A stretch of 56,563 bases of DNA from NCBI RefSeq assembly GCF_904846715.1, contig NZ_CAJHBU010000023.1:1-56563 (forward strand), given 5' to 3'. Below, piece by piece: positions 20,748 to 30,651 of this stretch. Under the pieces are notes generated by a model that saw only the letters and a list, made by a program, of their open reading frames with translations, was not told the origin of the DNA and did not search any database. The DNA comes from Psychrobacter vallis (lineage in GTDB: Bacteria; Pseudomonadota; Gammaproteobacteria; Pseudomonadales; Moraxellaceae). The first letter of the stretch is position 1. Every line of letters starts with the position of its first letter. The position numbers and the translations under genes were made by a program.

Positions 20748-21542
20748 ATGGCTCTGACACCCAATTCGCCGAATGCAGACAATTCAATGCAAGCGTTAAA
20801 GCAATATGGCAGCTATATTGTCACTGCGATTTTGTTGGCGCTGGCCGCTTACTTTGGTTGGACATATTGGCAGAATAACCATGCGCGGGTAGATACCGTG
20901 GCGGCGGATCATTATGCAGACATTCAGCGGTTGAATGAAGAAGTCAGTTTGGCCTCGCAGAACCCAGATTTAGAAGCAGAAGCACAAGAGGCACTTGCTC
21001 AAAGTCGGACACAAATGAATGAAGACATTGATGCCCTAGTCAGTAAACATGGAGATTCGGTTTACGCTTGGCAGGCTTTGATGATCAAAGCGCGTCAACA
21101 AGTTGATAGTGATGAGTTTGCTGAGGCTAGTGAGACGTTGAAAAAGGCGCTGGCAATCGATCTGGGTGATGCAGGTTTGCAGGCGATTACTAGACTACGC
21201 TATGCGACCACGCTATTGGCCGCAGGTGATGCCGATGCTGCATTAGCACAAGCGAATAATGATATGCCAAGCTCGTTTGAAGCCAGCCAGCAAGAATTGC
21301 TAGGAGATATTTATTTGGCACAAGACAATAAAGACTCAGCGATTCAATCGTACAATAATGCTTGGGAGCTGTTACGTAGCCGTCAAGAAACACGCGCAGT
21401 ATTGGCATTAAAAATGGAAAGCTTGGGTGTCATGCCTGAACCTATTGATGAGCAAGCAGGTCTTATTCAAGAATCAACCGTGTCTGAGCAGCCATTAGTC
21501 ACAGACGCAGCAGAAAATGCTACCGCCGAGATTGCCCAGTAA
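20748..21542 (+). CDS. YfgM-family SecYEG ancillary/TPR membrane protein
   Basis: This 264-residue protein has one N-terminal transmembrane helix (residues ~22-41, YIVTAILLALAAYFGWTYWQ) and a periplasmic Tetratricopeptide_9 / DUF2133 domain rich in alanine and leucine. In E. coli, YfgM interacts with the Sec translocon and PpiD and helps outer-membrane protein biogenesis. The position hisS-yfgM-bamB-der is the conserved order in gammaproteobacteria and is the main evidence for the name. The last ~40 residues are acidic and low in complexity. Confidence 0.87.
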   Translation: MALTPNSPNADNSMQALKQYGSYIVTAILLALAAYFGWTYWQNNHARVDTVAADHYADIQRLNEEVSLASQNPDLEAEAQEALAQSRTQMNEDIDALVSKHGDSVYAWQALMIKARQQVDSDEFAEASETLKKALAIDLGDAGLQAITRLRYATTLLAAGDADAALAQANNDMPSSFEASQQELLGDIYLAQDNKDSAIQSYNNAWELLRSRQETRAVLALKMESLGVMPEPIDEQAGLIQESTVSEQPLVTDAAENATAEIAQ

Positions 21543-21627
21543 TTGTATAGTAATAAGCGTCAGCGACTAATAGTAGCGCTAGCGTTTTACCTAATTATTC
21601 ATAATTTATTTGTAGTGAGAACCTATA

Positions 21628-22836
21628 ATGACTCAATCTATTCGCTTTAGCAAAATATTAAAAGCTAAAACCATCAAAAAAACGGTTATGCATGTAGCCG
21701 TATTGGCAGTAATGAGCACTGCGGTGATTGGGTGTAATCGCGGTATCAAACCAGTTGTCAATGAGCCGGTAAAACTGGTACAGATTGCTGAGCCTATTAG
21801 TGTGTTGCAGCCTGTTTTTAGTACCGATGTCGGTAATAAAAAAGCCAGTAAAAAAGATCCGCTAGATTTGCAGGTAGGTTATGCCAATGGGCAAATCGTT
21901 ACGGCATCACGCGGTGGTGATTTGATCGGTTTTAATAGCGCTGGCGAACGTTTATGGTCAATCAATGTCGACGATCAAATCACGGGTGGCGTTGCCTTAG
22001 ATGCCTTGAGTCAGACGGCTATTGTCAGTACGCGCAGTGGTCAGATAATGGCCTTTGATAGCGCTACTGGTGCAAAACGTTGGCAGAAACAGTTGTCAGG
22101 GTCTGTTTTGACACCTGCTCTTATTACCAATAACCGCGTAATCTTATCAGCGAATGATGGTTTTTTGCATGGCTTATCACTACAAACAGGTCAGTCTGTG
22201 TGGCAGTTTGCCACTCAAGTGCCAGCGATCAGCGTGCGCGGTAGTGCGGCACCAACGTTATTAGATAGTAAAACCGCTCTATTAGCGACTGCCGATGGCC
22301 GATTGCACGCGGTAACGACCGATAGCGGTTTGCCGCAATGGTCAAGACGCGTTGGGGTGGGCTCTGGTAGTAGCGAAGTTGAGCGTATGAGCGATGTCGA
22401 TGGCACGCCTATCGTGGATAAAAACCAGTTGTTTGCCATCAGTTATAGTGGTCAGTTGCTAGGGATTGATTTGGCATCGCGTCAAGTCATGTTTGTCAAG
22501 GAGCTTGCTAGCCTAAAAGCGCTGGCAGTAAACAACCAACAAGTTATTGCCACAAGCTTAGATGGTAAAGTTGTTGCTTATAACCGCACCAGTGGTGAGA
22601 TGTTATGGGAAAATGAAGCGTTGGCTTATCGTCATTTAACCAACCCTGTGATGATTGGTAATTACATTGCAATCGGTGATTTAGAGGGTGTAGTGCACTT
22701 ATTTGATCCTGCCAGCGGCAAAATCGTCAGCCGTGTACAAACCAAAGGTGCTTTAAGCAGCTTGCAAGTACAAGGCAGTCGTTTGATGACCCAAAGCACC
22801 TCAGGACAAGTGGCTATTTGGCAGTTAGCTCGCTAA
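21628..22836 (+). CDS. bamB: Outer membrane assembly lipoprotein BamB
   Basis: This 402-residue lipoprotein folds as an eight-bladed PQQ-type beta-propeller. A basic N-terminus and hydrophobic segment end at the lipobox VIGC (Cys near residue 36). WD-like blade repeats recur (GERLWSINVDDQITGG, GAKRWQKQLSG, SGLPQWSRRVG, SGEMLWENEAL). BamB is an accessory part of the BAM complex that inserts outer-membrane proteins. The neighbours hisS, yfgM and der are the usual ones. The gene is followed by a MITE instead of directly by der. Confidence 0.93.
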   Translation: MTQSIRFSKILKAKTIKKTVMHVAVLAVMSTAVIGCNRGIKPVVNEPVKLVQIAEPISVLQPVFSTDVGNKKASKKDPLDLQVGYANGQIVTASRGGDLIGFNSAGERLWSINVDDQITGGVALDALSQTAIVSTRSGQIMAFDSATGAKRWQKQLSGSVLTPALITNNRVILSANDGFLHGLSLQTGQSVWQFATQVPAISVRGSAAPTLLDSKTALLATADGRLHAVTTDSGLPQWSRRVGVGSGSSEVERMSDVDGTPIVDKNQLFAISYSGQLLGIDLASRQVMFVKELASLKALAVNNQQVIATSLDGKVVAYNRTSGEMLWENEALAYRHLTNPVMIGNYIAIGDLEGVVHLFDPASGKIVSRVQTKGALSSLQVQGSRLMTQSTSGQVAIWQLAR

Positions 22837-22855
22837 GTTTTTTATTAATTAATCT

Positions 22856-23030
22856 TAGGGCGTGTCATCAATTAGCACATTGATGCATTTTATGGCCTTA
22901 AAATGGCTAAATTTTCGCTAAACGGTGTCAAAATTCTTGTCAATATGTTCATATTCACTGCGAATTTTTCCTTGTTTAGCCGCAATTTATCTCATTTTAA
23001 TTCTCATAACCTAATGGATGACACGCCCTA
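22856..23030 (-). mobile_element. MITE with GGGCGTGTC ends, copy 1
   Basis: The ends GGGCGTGTCATC and GATGACACGCCC form a perfect 12-bp inverted repeat, flanked on both sides by TA, the likely target duplication. The interior (for example ATGAGATAAATTGC and AAACAAGGAAAA, read on the minus strand) matches the element at 37745-37917. It contains no ORF, so it would be mobilised in trans. It splits the usual bamB-der junction. Confidence 0.85.
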
Positions 23031-23399
23031 GTTACCTATAATCAATCCACTGTAAAATATAAACGCTGCTTGGTCAGCGTTTAGTGCATGGTGTAAACTG
23101 CTTGTTTAAATATAAGCTTTCGCGTACTCTATGCGACCGATGCGCTGTCAGCATTAGTTATATTTAGTCCATTCATTTTAAGAAGCATGCCAATTTAATG
23201 TGTCTTGCTTATTTTGGATTGACCATACTGCTTATATATAATTTGATCCACCTATTTGCTAATCGTCATATATCTGATTATTATTGTCGCTATCGTTTTA
23301 TCATTCATTTTATTTTACGGCCAAGTGCAACATGTTCGCTACTGGTTTTATCAGAGTAACTGTACTGTCCGTCATTGTGCCTTTCACTGAGAGTAACCC
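23031..23399. other. MITE-der gap
   Basis: This stretch contains a short hairpin with arms AAACGCTG/CAGCGTTT at 23060-23081. It has no T-run and is therefore a weak terminator at best. The rest is AT-rich with no supported gene and should carry the der promoter. Confidence 0.4.
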
Positions 23400-24833
23400 A
23401 TGAGTATCAAGCCTGTGGTCGCCTTAATTGGTCGTCCAAACGTCGGTAAATCCACCTTATTTAATCAGTTCACAAAAAGTCGGCAGGCATTGGTCGCTGA
23501 TTTGTCGGGACTGACTCGTGACCGTCAATACGGCGATGCTACCTATGAAGACAAATCCTTCATCGTGGTCGATACGGGCGGTATTGGTGAGGCGGATGAT
23601 GGCAATGGCAACATTGATGATTATATGTCTGAGCAATCACATACCGCCATTCATGAAGCGGATATTATTGTATTCGTCGTTGATGCTCGTGCTGGTATGA
23701 TTGGCGCTGATGCCGAAATCGGTAAGTTTTTGCACACCCTTGGCAAACCCGTCTATGTCGTTGCCAACAAAGTCGATGGTGCCCACGATGCTGCACCTGC
23801 TGAGTTTTATGCGTTAGGATTGGGTGAGCCGTATCCGATGGCTGCTAGTCATGGTCGCGGTGTGGGCAATTTGCTGGAAGTGTTGACAGCTGATATGCCT
23901 GAGCAAGAGAATATTGTAGAGCCAAGAGGTCTCAAGCTTGCCATCATTGGTCGTCCAAACGTCGGCAAGTCGACACTGGTCAATCGCTTATTAGGTGAAG
24001 AGCGAGTGGTGGTTTTTGATATGCCAGGTACCACGCGTGACAGTATCTATATCCCATATCAGCGTGAAGGCAAAGACTACGTATTGATCGATACAGCTGG
24101 TGTTCGTCGTCGTGGCAAAATCGATGAAAAAGTAGAAAAGTTCTCGGTCATCAAAACTTTACAAGCGATTGAAGATTCTAACGTGACCGTTATTGTGATT
24201 GATGCGCACGAAGGCATTGTCGATCAAGATTTACATATGATTGGTTATGCACTTGATGCAGGTCGCGCGTTGGTGGTGGCAATTAACAAATGGGATGGTC
24301 TGACCCAAGATCAAAGAGACTATATCAAAATTGAGATGGATCGCCGCTTCAACTTTATTCCTTATGTGAAAGTACATTTGATATCAGCCCTTCACGGTAC
24401 GGGTGTCGGTAACTTATATCCCTCTATCTTGCGTGCTTATAAATCGTCAATGTTTGAAGTATCAACCAACCGCTTGACTCAGATTTTACAAGATGCGGTC
24501 GCTGCCAATCCGCCACCGACGGTTGCTGGTCGTCGTATTAAGTTGCGCTATGCCCATATCGGTGGTCACAATCCACCTGTGATCGTCATTCATGGTAACC
24601 AAACCAGCGCATTGCCTAAGAGCTATCAGCGTTATCTCGAAAACCAATTCCGTCAAGTATTCAAGCTTGAAGGCACGCCGCTCAATGTCATCTTTAAACA
24701 GAATGACAATCCGTACGCCAACAAAAGCGATACGCCAACCAAGGCGAAGGCGCAACAGCTGCGTCAACGTGAGCGCAATCGGACACAGAAATTCACGACT
24801 AAAGACAAAGATAAAAAATCTCGCAATCGCTAG
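23400..24833 (+). CDS. der: Ribosome biogenesis GTPase Der (EngA)
   Basis: This 477-residue double-GTPase is needed for 50S subunit maturation. GTPase 1 has [13 protein letters not shown] (near residue 11), DTGGIGE and NKVDG; GTPase 2 has [13 protein letters not shown] (near 183), [10 protein letters not shown] and NKWDG. A C-terminal KH-like domain includes [18 protein letters not shown] and the family tail, here extended by a very basic end rich in Lys, Arg and Gln. All G1-G5 motifs in both domains are intact. It closes the ndk-to-der housekeeping run. Confidence 0.96.
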   Translation: MSIKPVVALIGRPNVGKSTLFNQFTKSRQALVADLSGLTRDRQYGDATYEDKSFIVVDTGGIGEADDGNGNIDDYMSEQSHTAIHEADIIVFVVDARAGMIGADAEIGKFLHTLGKPVYVVANKVDGAHDAAPAEFYALGLGEPYPMAASHGRGVGNLLEVLTADMPEQENIVEPRGLKLAIIGRPNVGKSTLVNRLLGEERVVVFDMPGTTRDSIYIPYQREGKDYVLIDTAGVRRRGKIDEKVEKFSVIKTLQAIEDSNVTVIVIDAHEGIVDQDLHMIGYALDAGRALVVAINKWDGLTQDQRDYIKIEMDRRFNFIPYVKVHLISALHGTGVGNLYPSILRAYKSSMFEVSTNRLTQILQDAVAANPPPTVAGRRIKLRYAHIGGHNPPVIVIHGNQTSALPKSYQRYLENQFRQVFKLEGTPLNVIFKQNDNPYANKSDTPTKAKAQQLRQRERNRTQKFTTKDKDKKSRNR

Positions 24834-24849
24834 ATGCACGGACTCATCA

Positions 24850-24939
24850 CTTGCTTTATCGTGCTGCCGTATTAGGGCCTGATAAAGCAAGCCTCGTGTT
24901 GCTCTTTTATGATGGGTGTCGTAATAATCCTAAAAGAGC
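24850..24939. repeat. Two tandem hairpins after der
   Basis: A first inverted repeat CTTGCTTTATC/GATAAAGCAAG (24850-24891) is followed by a second, GCTCTTTTA/TAAAAGAGC (24901-24939). Neither has a proper T-run, but the first starts 17 nt after the der stop, so together they may stabilise or end the der transcript. Confidence 0.5.
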
Positions 24940-25026
24940 GCCTCAAAAATATCCAAATGTTTCCCTTATCACACCTCAAAAATATCTGTAATATAGATAA
25001 AAGTTGTCTTGATTCGGTTGGGTGAT

Positions 25027-26964
25027 ATGAACAACCATTCCTCTAAAAACATTTCTACGCTTATCTGGCGCTCTGTCATACAGGCCATTATTTTGGCAGT
25101 ATTGGCAGGTTTTTTCTTGTCTCTCGTTTATAGTTTATTAGATCACTATAAAGAGAAGCGGCGGCATACTCAACAGCTGGCTGCATTATTGGCTATCAGT
25201 GCATCAAAGGCCGATAGTGCAGATGTAGTGGCCGAACAAGTCAGGTTTTTGCTAAAGCATGAACCAAGCATTCAAAGTATTTTTTTTTATTCAACCCCCC
25301 AACCTCTTGATAATATCAATCAATCAAGGGCGGATTGGAAAAATGCTCTATTCACCAATACAGTCAGCTTTAACTATCCCGTAACCAGCAATTATATCGA
25401 TGCTGATAGCACACTGGACGCGTTAAATGCAGGTCAGCGCTCTGCCGCTGATCTATCAAGCAGTATCATTGAAGCACCAACTACGAATAGCACAATCCAA
25501 AATAGCGCTTTAGTGGGGTATATTAATATCACTTTGGATGTGAATACGCTACGTTTACGTTGGATCCAAAGCAACCTATTATTATGGCTGCTGATTACGG
25601 TACTGACGATTTTTTGGGTAATGTATGTTTTGCGCAAACTTAATTGGCCAGTTAGAGATATAGAGGCTTTGACTGAAGTATGTGACACAGTTATAAAAAC
25701 TCCAGAACTTGAACAACTACCAGTCATCCCACAGCGTTTCAACTTTCAGGAGTTGATGCAGATTAAACGAGCTTTTATCGTTTTATTTAATCGTTTACAG
25801 AAAGTCAAAAAAGATTATGAGGCGCTTGCAGCTTTTGAACAACAACTGCATAAAAAAGACATATCGCTTGATGTGCAACTGCATAATTTCCAAAGCATGA
25901 TAACCCATGAGCTAAAAACCTCACTCAATGCGATTGTGGGCGGCTTGCAGTTGTTAGACCCTGATTCTTTAGATGGAGAGCAAAAAGACGCTGTCCAAAT
26001 TATTAGCAACGGTAGTGATAAGCTGGTGTTGTCGCTTGAGCAGATTATTCAGTTGAATCAAATACAAAAAGGTCAGATGAGTATCAATTGTAGTGAGTTT
26101 AACCCACTACAATTGATTGCCGATCTTTTGGCAAAGTTTGAGCCTATCGCGCAACAAAAAGATCTAGTGTTAATCAGTCAAGTTCATCACATAGACTATA
26201 ATCTTGAAGGTGATGCAGAAAAAATACAACAAATATTGTCGATACTACTCAGTAACGCGATCAAATTCACGCCAGCGGGACAGATAACTATTACATCGCA
26301 ATTGACCCATTTTGATAAAAGCAATCGCTGGCAAATTAGTGTGAAAGACACAGGTATTGGTATTGATGATAATCATATCGAGGATATTTTTAATCCGTTC
26401 TTTCAAGTCGATTCATCTCAAACCCGTCAGTATGAAGGGTCAGGCGTTGGCTTACCCGTGGTTAAGCAAATTGCTCAGCTCATGGGTGCGACTATAGACG
26501 TGGAGAGTACGTTAGGCGTCGGTACGCAGTTCGCGTTGACTATAGCCATGCCGAACCAACATCAGTCTCGACAGCCGCATTTATTGGACAAACTGACCGT
26601 CATTTATTATTACTATAATGAGACAGGATTTTTGGCAAATGAGTTGGAGCGTTTAGGCGCGACGGTTCGTTATCACCAGCACGAACAGCCAGTAATAGCA
26701 GATATAAATAGAGAAAAAATCGATATGGTGATGTTTGCAGAGGATGTGTCTCCAAACAAAGCAGAGTCATTGGCCAAGCGTATTCGTCGATCTGAAAGTG
26801 AGCACCGTGCGCTATTGGTATATTGGTATCCACCCCATCGAGCACGATATGTCAATAGTTTTGAGCATGGTTTGAAAGCAGCAGGTATTGATTATTGTTA
26901 TAGTGCTACTTATAAAGATAAGGGTTTAAGTGATTTATTAAAGCGTTGGCTGGTATGGACGTGA
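25027..26964 (+). CDS. Sensor histidine kinase with receiver-like tail
   Basis: This ~645-residue membrane kinase has TM1 near residues 13-36, a periplasmic sensor region (~40-180), TM2 near 185-205, a HAMP-like linker, then HisKA with ITHELKTSLNAIVGG (phospho-His near 293). HATPase_c follows, with an N-box LLSNAIKFTP, a G1 box DTGIGIDD and a G2 box GSGVGLPVVKQ. The last ~120 residues resemble a response-regulator receiver in size and alternation, but the acceptor region reads DMVMFAEDVS without a clear phospho-Asp context, so it looks degenerate. There is no HPt domain and no adjacent response regulator, making it an orphan. A TTG at 25009 is in frame; ATG 25027 is preferred. Partner and signal are unknown. 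Confidence 0.82.
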   Translation: MNNHSSKNISTLIWRSVIQAIILAVLAGFFLSLVYSLLDHYKEKRRHTQQLAALLAISASKADSADVVAEQVRFLLKHEPSIQSIFFYSTPQPLDNINQSRADWKNALFTNTVSFNYPVTSNYIDADSTLDALNAGQRSAADLSSSIIEAPTTNSTIQNSALVGYINITLDVNTLRLRWIQSNLLLWLLITVLTIFWVMYVLRKLNWPVRDIEALTEVCDTVIKTPELEQLPVIPQRFNFQELMQIKRAFIVLFNRLQKVKKDYEALAAFEQQLHKKDISLDVQLHNFQSMITHELKTSLNAIVGGLQLLDPDSLDGEQKDAVQIISNGSDKLVLSLEQIIQLNQIQKGQMSINCSEFNPLQLIADLLAKFEPIAQQKDLVLISQVHHIDYNLEGDAEKIQQILSILLSNAIKFTPAGQITITSQLTHFDKSNRWQISVKDTGIGIDDNHIEDIFNPFFQVDSSQTRQYEGSGVGLPVVKQIAQLMGATIDVESTLGVGTQFALTIAMPNQHQSRQPHLLDKLTVIYYYYNETGFLANELERLGATVRYHQHEQPVIADINREKIDMVMFAEDVSPNKAESLAKRIRRSESEHRALLVYWYPPHRARYVNSFEHGLKAAGIDYCYSATYKDKGLSDLLKRWLVWT

Positions 26965-27080
26965 TAGCTTTTATGAAAAGTGCTATTAAACGTGTAATCT
27001 GTGATTATTTCATTAACGATGGTTTGGTATAACATGATTTTCTAAGCACGGTATAAATGAGAATGTAGAGTAATACATAC

Positions 27081-27114
27081 AAAAAAGACGCCCAATTTTT
27101 AGGCGTCTTTTTTA
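27081..27114. terminator. Bidirectional terminator between kinase and dacC
   Basis: AAAAAAGACGCC pairs with GGCGTCTTTTTT around a 7-nt loop. It serves the plus-strand kinase and the minus-strand dacC. Confidence 0.9.
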
Positions 27115-27161
27115 ATAACATACTTGATAGACAGCTCGTTACGAAACGAGTTTTTTACTTT

Positions 27162-28328
27162 TTAAAATAGGTTTTGTGCCCAGCGTACCACACGTTGCCA
27201 AGTGCGGCTCATAAAGCCTGACTGCTCGATATCACTAGTCGCTATAATCGGCACTGACGCGACAGCTTTCCCATCGATAACCGCCATCATTTTGCCAATC
27301 TCTTGACCTTTTTTGATAGGCGCTTCTAAGCTTTCAGGAATATCAACCACCGTCGTAATTTTATTTTTTTGCGTTTTGCTGGTTAGGATTTGCAAATTAT
27401 CACCCGTTACGAGTTCTATTTCATCTGCTTCCCCAAACCATACTGGGATTTTATTAACGAATTGTCCAGCAGGTGCTTTGGTAACGGTCGTGAAATGCCC
27501 AAAGCCCCAGTTAAGCAGTTCGCGTGATTGATCTGCACGAGCTTGCTGGCTGTCTGTGCCCATAATGACAGAAATCAAGCGCATACCGTCACGGTCACTT
27601 GAAGCAACCAAGCAATAGCCAGCGGCGTCAGTATGGCCTGTTTTTAGACCATCAACTGTAGGGTCGGTAGCGAGTAGAGCGTTACGGTTACCTTGGGTAA
27701 TACCGTTATAAGTGAACTCTTTTTCTGCATAAAGCTCATAATAATCGCCGCTGTTTTTTATGATAGCGCGGGCAAGCTTGGCCAAATCCAAGGCAGAGGC
27801 TTCATGGCCTTCATCAGGCATACCGGTTGAATTGACAAAGTTCGTGTTGTCCATGCCCAGCTTTTCTGCTTGCTCATTCATCAAGATGGCAAACGAAGCC
27901 TCACTACCAGCAATATGTTCAGCCATTGCTTTTGAAGCATCATTACCTGATTGGATGATGATACCGCGTAGCATATCGATGACGCTGGCCGTTTTATTGA
28001 CGGGAACATACATACAAGATTGACTGCTACTACCGCGGCACCAAGCATTTGGACTCATTAATACTTGGTCTTCTTCTTTGAGGTCACCTGATGCTAAGCG
28101 CTGCTCAATGATGTAGCTGGTCATCATTTTTGTGAGAGATGCTGGTGGTAGTGACTCATTAGCGTTCTTTTGAGCCAAAATTTCACCAGTATTATAGTCC
28201 ATCAATACATAGGCGGTATTGTCCATCTCTGGCGGCTGTATGGCTGCGTTTGCCATCACTGCACTCATAGAGATACTCACACCAACTACCAGCTGTACAA
28301 ACTGTTTTTTTACACGCTTTACTGTCAT
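27162..28328 (-). CDS. dacC: D-alanyl-D-alanine carboxypeptidase (PBP5/6 family)
   Basis: This 388-residue low-molecular-weight penicillin-binding protein trims the terminal D-Ala from peptidoglycan stem peptides in the periplasm. A signal peptide ends near residue 29 (SAVMANAAIQ). The three active-site motifs are SLTK (SxxK, near residue 65), SGN (near 127) and KTG (GLKTGHTDAAGYC, near 231). A C-terminal beta domain (PBP5_C) leads to an amphipathic membrane-anchoring tail ending WQRVVRWAQNLF. The dacA, dacC and dacD paralogues cannot be told apart by reading, so the symbol is provisional. It is transcribed alone. Confidence 0.9.
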   Translation of the reverse strand: MTVKRVKKQFVQLVVGVSISMSAVMANAAIQPPEMDNTAYVLMDYNTGEILAQKNANESLPPASLTKMMTSYIIEQRLASGDLKEEDQVLMSPNAWCRGSSSQSCMYVPVNKTASVIDMLRGIIIQSGNDASKAMAEHIAGSEASFAILMNEQAEKLGMDNTNFVNSTGMPDEGHEASALDLAKLARAIIKNSGDYYELYAEKEFTYNGITQGNRNALLATDPTVDGLKTGHTDAAGYCLVASSDRDGMRLISVIMGTDSQQARADQSRELLNWGFGHFTTVTKAPAGQFVNKIPVWFGEADEIELVTGDNLQILTSKTQKNKITTVVDIPESLEAPIKKGQEIGKMMAVIDGKAVASVPIIATSDIEQSGFMSRTWQRVVRWAQNLF

Positions 28329-28632
28329 ATATCGTTACACCGCATCATGGAACCAAATGTATCTATCGCTTGTGCGCCGTACTCAATCTCATCCATTATG
28401 ATAAACGGCAGATCTCAAACATCATGTTTGCAAACACTATGATAATGCAAGCAATGACAGCCAAGCGACAGACATAAAATTAACGCCTTATCTTAGCAAA
28501 ATGCCAACCGATGGGGAATCGATAAATGCAAAAAAAAGGACGGGACTAAAAATAAAGAGCAATAATATATCAGATGCTTACTCATGTCGGCAGATACTCA
28601 GTATTTCGCTCACGACATATGTGCCAGCCATA
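28329..28632. other. dacC upstream region
   Basis: This is a non-coding, AT-rich stretch that should contain the dacC promoter on the minus strand. No repeat of the families seen elsewhere and no supported ORF were found in it. Confidence 0.4.
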
Positions 28633-28684
28633 AAAAAGCTTGCTGTTATCCTGTGATTTAAGACAGGACACCAACAAGCTTTTT
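28633..28684 (-). terminator. Terminator hairpin after the secreted-protein gene
   Basis: A long interrupted hairpin has arms AAAAAGCTTG..TCCTGT and AGACAGGA..CAAGCTTTTT. A-rich and T-rich ends make it usable in both directions. It lies 80 nt downstream of the minus-strand gene at 28765. Confidence 0.7.
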
Positions 28685-28764
28685 ATTACAGCAACTCAAT
28701 AAATCAGATAAAGCTATCTTTTATAAAGTAAGCACAACACCTTAAAACCGATAATACCATCGCA

Positions 28765-29199
28765 TCAATATTCAGCATCTGCTAAATCTTGGCATAGTGC
28801 TTTGTTTTCTTGTTTCGAGAATCCCATCGTCCAGCTACGAATGCTTTGGAGTATTTGGCGGTAATCTTGCTGAGTTGACAGGTATTGAATCGCGGCTTTC
28901 GGGTCTTCTAAAGACGGCATCAACTCATGAAGCTGTACGGTATAAGATTTATAAAAGCGTTGTTTTTGTTTGCCATTCAGCATTGGTGGACATATTTCTG
29001 ATAGCACTTGCATCACCGCAATTTCATGTTTGGTTATATTAATACCAGACATGTCTAGGGGTATGGTTGTCGCCGAATCGTTCGCTGCAAGAGAGGCTTG
29101 CGACAACATGGCAACAGACGTTATCAATCCTGCAAAACCAACTTTTGATGCGGTTTTTGCTATTACAGAAATTATAGATAATATCGATTGATTTTTCAT
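28765..29199 (-). CDS. Small secreted protein of unknown function
   Basis: This 144-residue protein has an N-terminal hydrophobic segment ending in a plausible signal-peptidase I site (SQASLA-AND, near residue 39). The mature ~105 residues are mostly helical in pattern and have two cysteines (EICPPM and ALCQDL) that could form a disulfide in the periplasm. It may belong to the small Moraxellaceae family labelled MCR_0457-like, but that is recall, not a verified match, and no function is known to me. It is monocistronic, divergent from surE across a 430-bp gap and followed by its own terminator. Confidence 0.7.
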   Translation of the reverse strand: MKNQSILSIISVIAKTASKVGFAGLITSVAMLSQASLAANDSATTIPLDMSGINITKHEIAVMQVLSEICPPMLNGKQKQRFYKSYTVQLHELMPSLEDPKAAIQYLSTQQDYRQILQSIRSWTMGFSKQENKALCQDLADAEY

Positions 29200-29629
29200 T
29201 CAGCATTACACTCGCTTATCTTTATTTAATGGTGATATGTTAATGGGTAAAAAAACAAAAGTCACATAAAATATTGATTTATGTGTAGATTTCTTGTGAG
29301 CCAAAGCTATTTTTTAGCAACATATCAGTAGCATAGACTCATAAGTTACGCCAGCATAAAAGTATAAGTTTATATTGTTGCCTATTGTAACGTGATGCAC
29401 TATATTTTTGCTTTACAGATGTGATAATGACATTAAAAAATACTGAGTCAAAGAAAATAACGAGCAAATTCTGAGCAAGGAGCTGGGTTCGTGTCAGCAT
29501 GTTATTGAGGTATAATCGCCCAAAATATAGTTACACTTTAGCTAGCATTTTCGGGTCTGATTATAGCAACTTTATGATAATAAAGTGTATAAGTGGATAG
29601 ACGGTCATTTATAAGTATATTGAGCAAAC
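29200..29629. other. Divergent intergenic region upstream of surE
   Basis: No gene is supported in this 430-bp AT-rich region. A TATAAT at 29511-29516, with TTCGTG 17 nt upstream, is a candidate sigma-70 promoter for surE with a weak -35. The predicted transcript leader would be about 110 nt. Confidence 0.4.
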
Positions 29630-30481
29630 ATGAAATTTTTAATTAGTAATGATGATGGAGTGTATGCGCCCGGTTTATTGGCATTGTATCAGGCATTGTC
29701 TACGATCGGAGAGGTGACGGTGGTTGCGCCAAATAACGAGCAGAGTGGCTGCGCTAGCGCTTTGAGTATCTCAACGCCCTTATACATGCATCAATTGGAC
29801 TCTGGTTTTGTGGTGGTGAATGGGTCACCAGCTGATTGTATTTATTTGGCGTTACATGAGTTGTATCGTCACACACGTTTTGACTGTGTGATTACGGGGA
29901 TCAACTCAGGTGCCAATCTCGGTCAAGATGTTTTGTTTTCTGGCACTTTTGGGGCGGCATTGACTGCGCAGCTTTTTGGTATACCGGCTATTGCGACTTC
30001 CTTAGTGGGTGGCGGTGTCAAAGGTAAAGCGCAGGAACAAGCCAGTCATTATCGAATAGCGGCAGATGAGATTGTTAAATTATTCACAGAAACACCAGTA
30101 TTGGATATTTGCAAAAATTTGCCCTATCACGTATTAAACGTTAATATTCCTGATGTTGATAGTGCCAATGATATCAGAGGTCGAAAAATAACCTCTTTGG
30201 GGCACAGTCAGATTGCCCGTCCTGTGCATCATATGGTCGATCCACGTGGGCGAGATGCGTATTGGTTGTCGCTGCGCAAGCGTCAGCATGAGATGCCGTT
30301 AGACAGTTCACCTGAGCCACTTTTGTCACAACAGGCAGTGCTGGACGCCGCAGGGACTGCATCAGTGCCAGAAATGACGGATTACCAAGCAATAACGGCA
30401 GGTTACGTAAGCCTATCACCTGTACGATTGCATCATACGCCAGCTGCCTCGCTGGATAAGCTCGCTGAATTAGCGTTATAA
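29630..30481 (+). CDS. surE: 5'/3'-nucleotidase SurE
   Basis: This 283-residue metal-dependent survival-protein phosphatase hydrolyses nucleoside 5'- and 3'-monophosphates. Metal ligands are at the N-terminus (ISNDDGVYAPG, Asp-Asp at residues 8-9), in APNNEQSGCASA (near 40) and in ITGINSGANLGQDVLFSGTFGA (Asn near 92). It is about 30 residues longer than the E. coli protein, mostly in the C-terminal half. The order surE-nlpD is conserved in gammaproteobacteria, although pcm, normally between them in enteric bacteria, and rpoS are absent here. Confidence 0.94.
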   Translation: MKFLISNDDGVYAPGLLALYQALSTIGEVTVVAPNNEQSGCASALSISTPLYMHQLDSGFVVVNGSPADCIYLALHELYRHTRFDCVITGINSGANLGQDVLFSGTFGAALTAQLFGIPAIATSLVGGGVKGKAQEQASHYRIAADEIVKLFTETPVLDICKNLPYHVLNVNIPDVDSANDIRGRKITSLGHSQIARPVHHMVDPRGRDAYWLSLRKRQHEMPLDSSPEPLLSQQAVLDAAGTASVPEMTDYQAITAGYVSLSPVRLHHTPAASLDKLAELAL

Positions 30482-30651
30482 GTTAGCTGCCTTAGAGGTG
30501 AGTTGCATTACTGGTCACAACGATGAGAGCCGGTACTTACTATCAGTTTTTTTGATGGTACTTGCCAAATACTAAACGATATAACTGTTAGCAAAATGCT
30601 TGTGAGTAACACAAGGAGTTTGTGAGTAACATAGAGAATAGGAAATCTTGT

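Noticed and set aside
28170..28442. Open frames opposite the start of dacC
   Set aside because: They are complementary-strand shadows of the dacC signal-peptide region, with no family resemblance.
30600..30631. GTG 30622 as the nlpD start, next to a short TGTGAGTAACA direct repeat
   Set aside because: The AAGGAG is only 3 nt from the GTG, and ATG 30652 has a better-spaced site and a standard lipoprotein signal.
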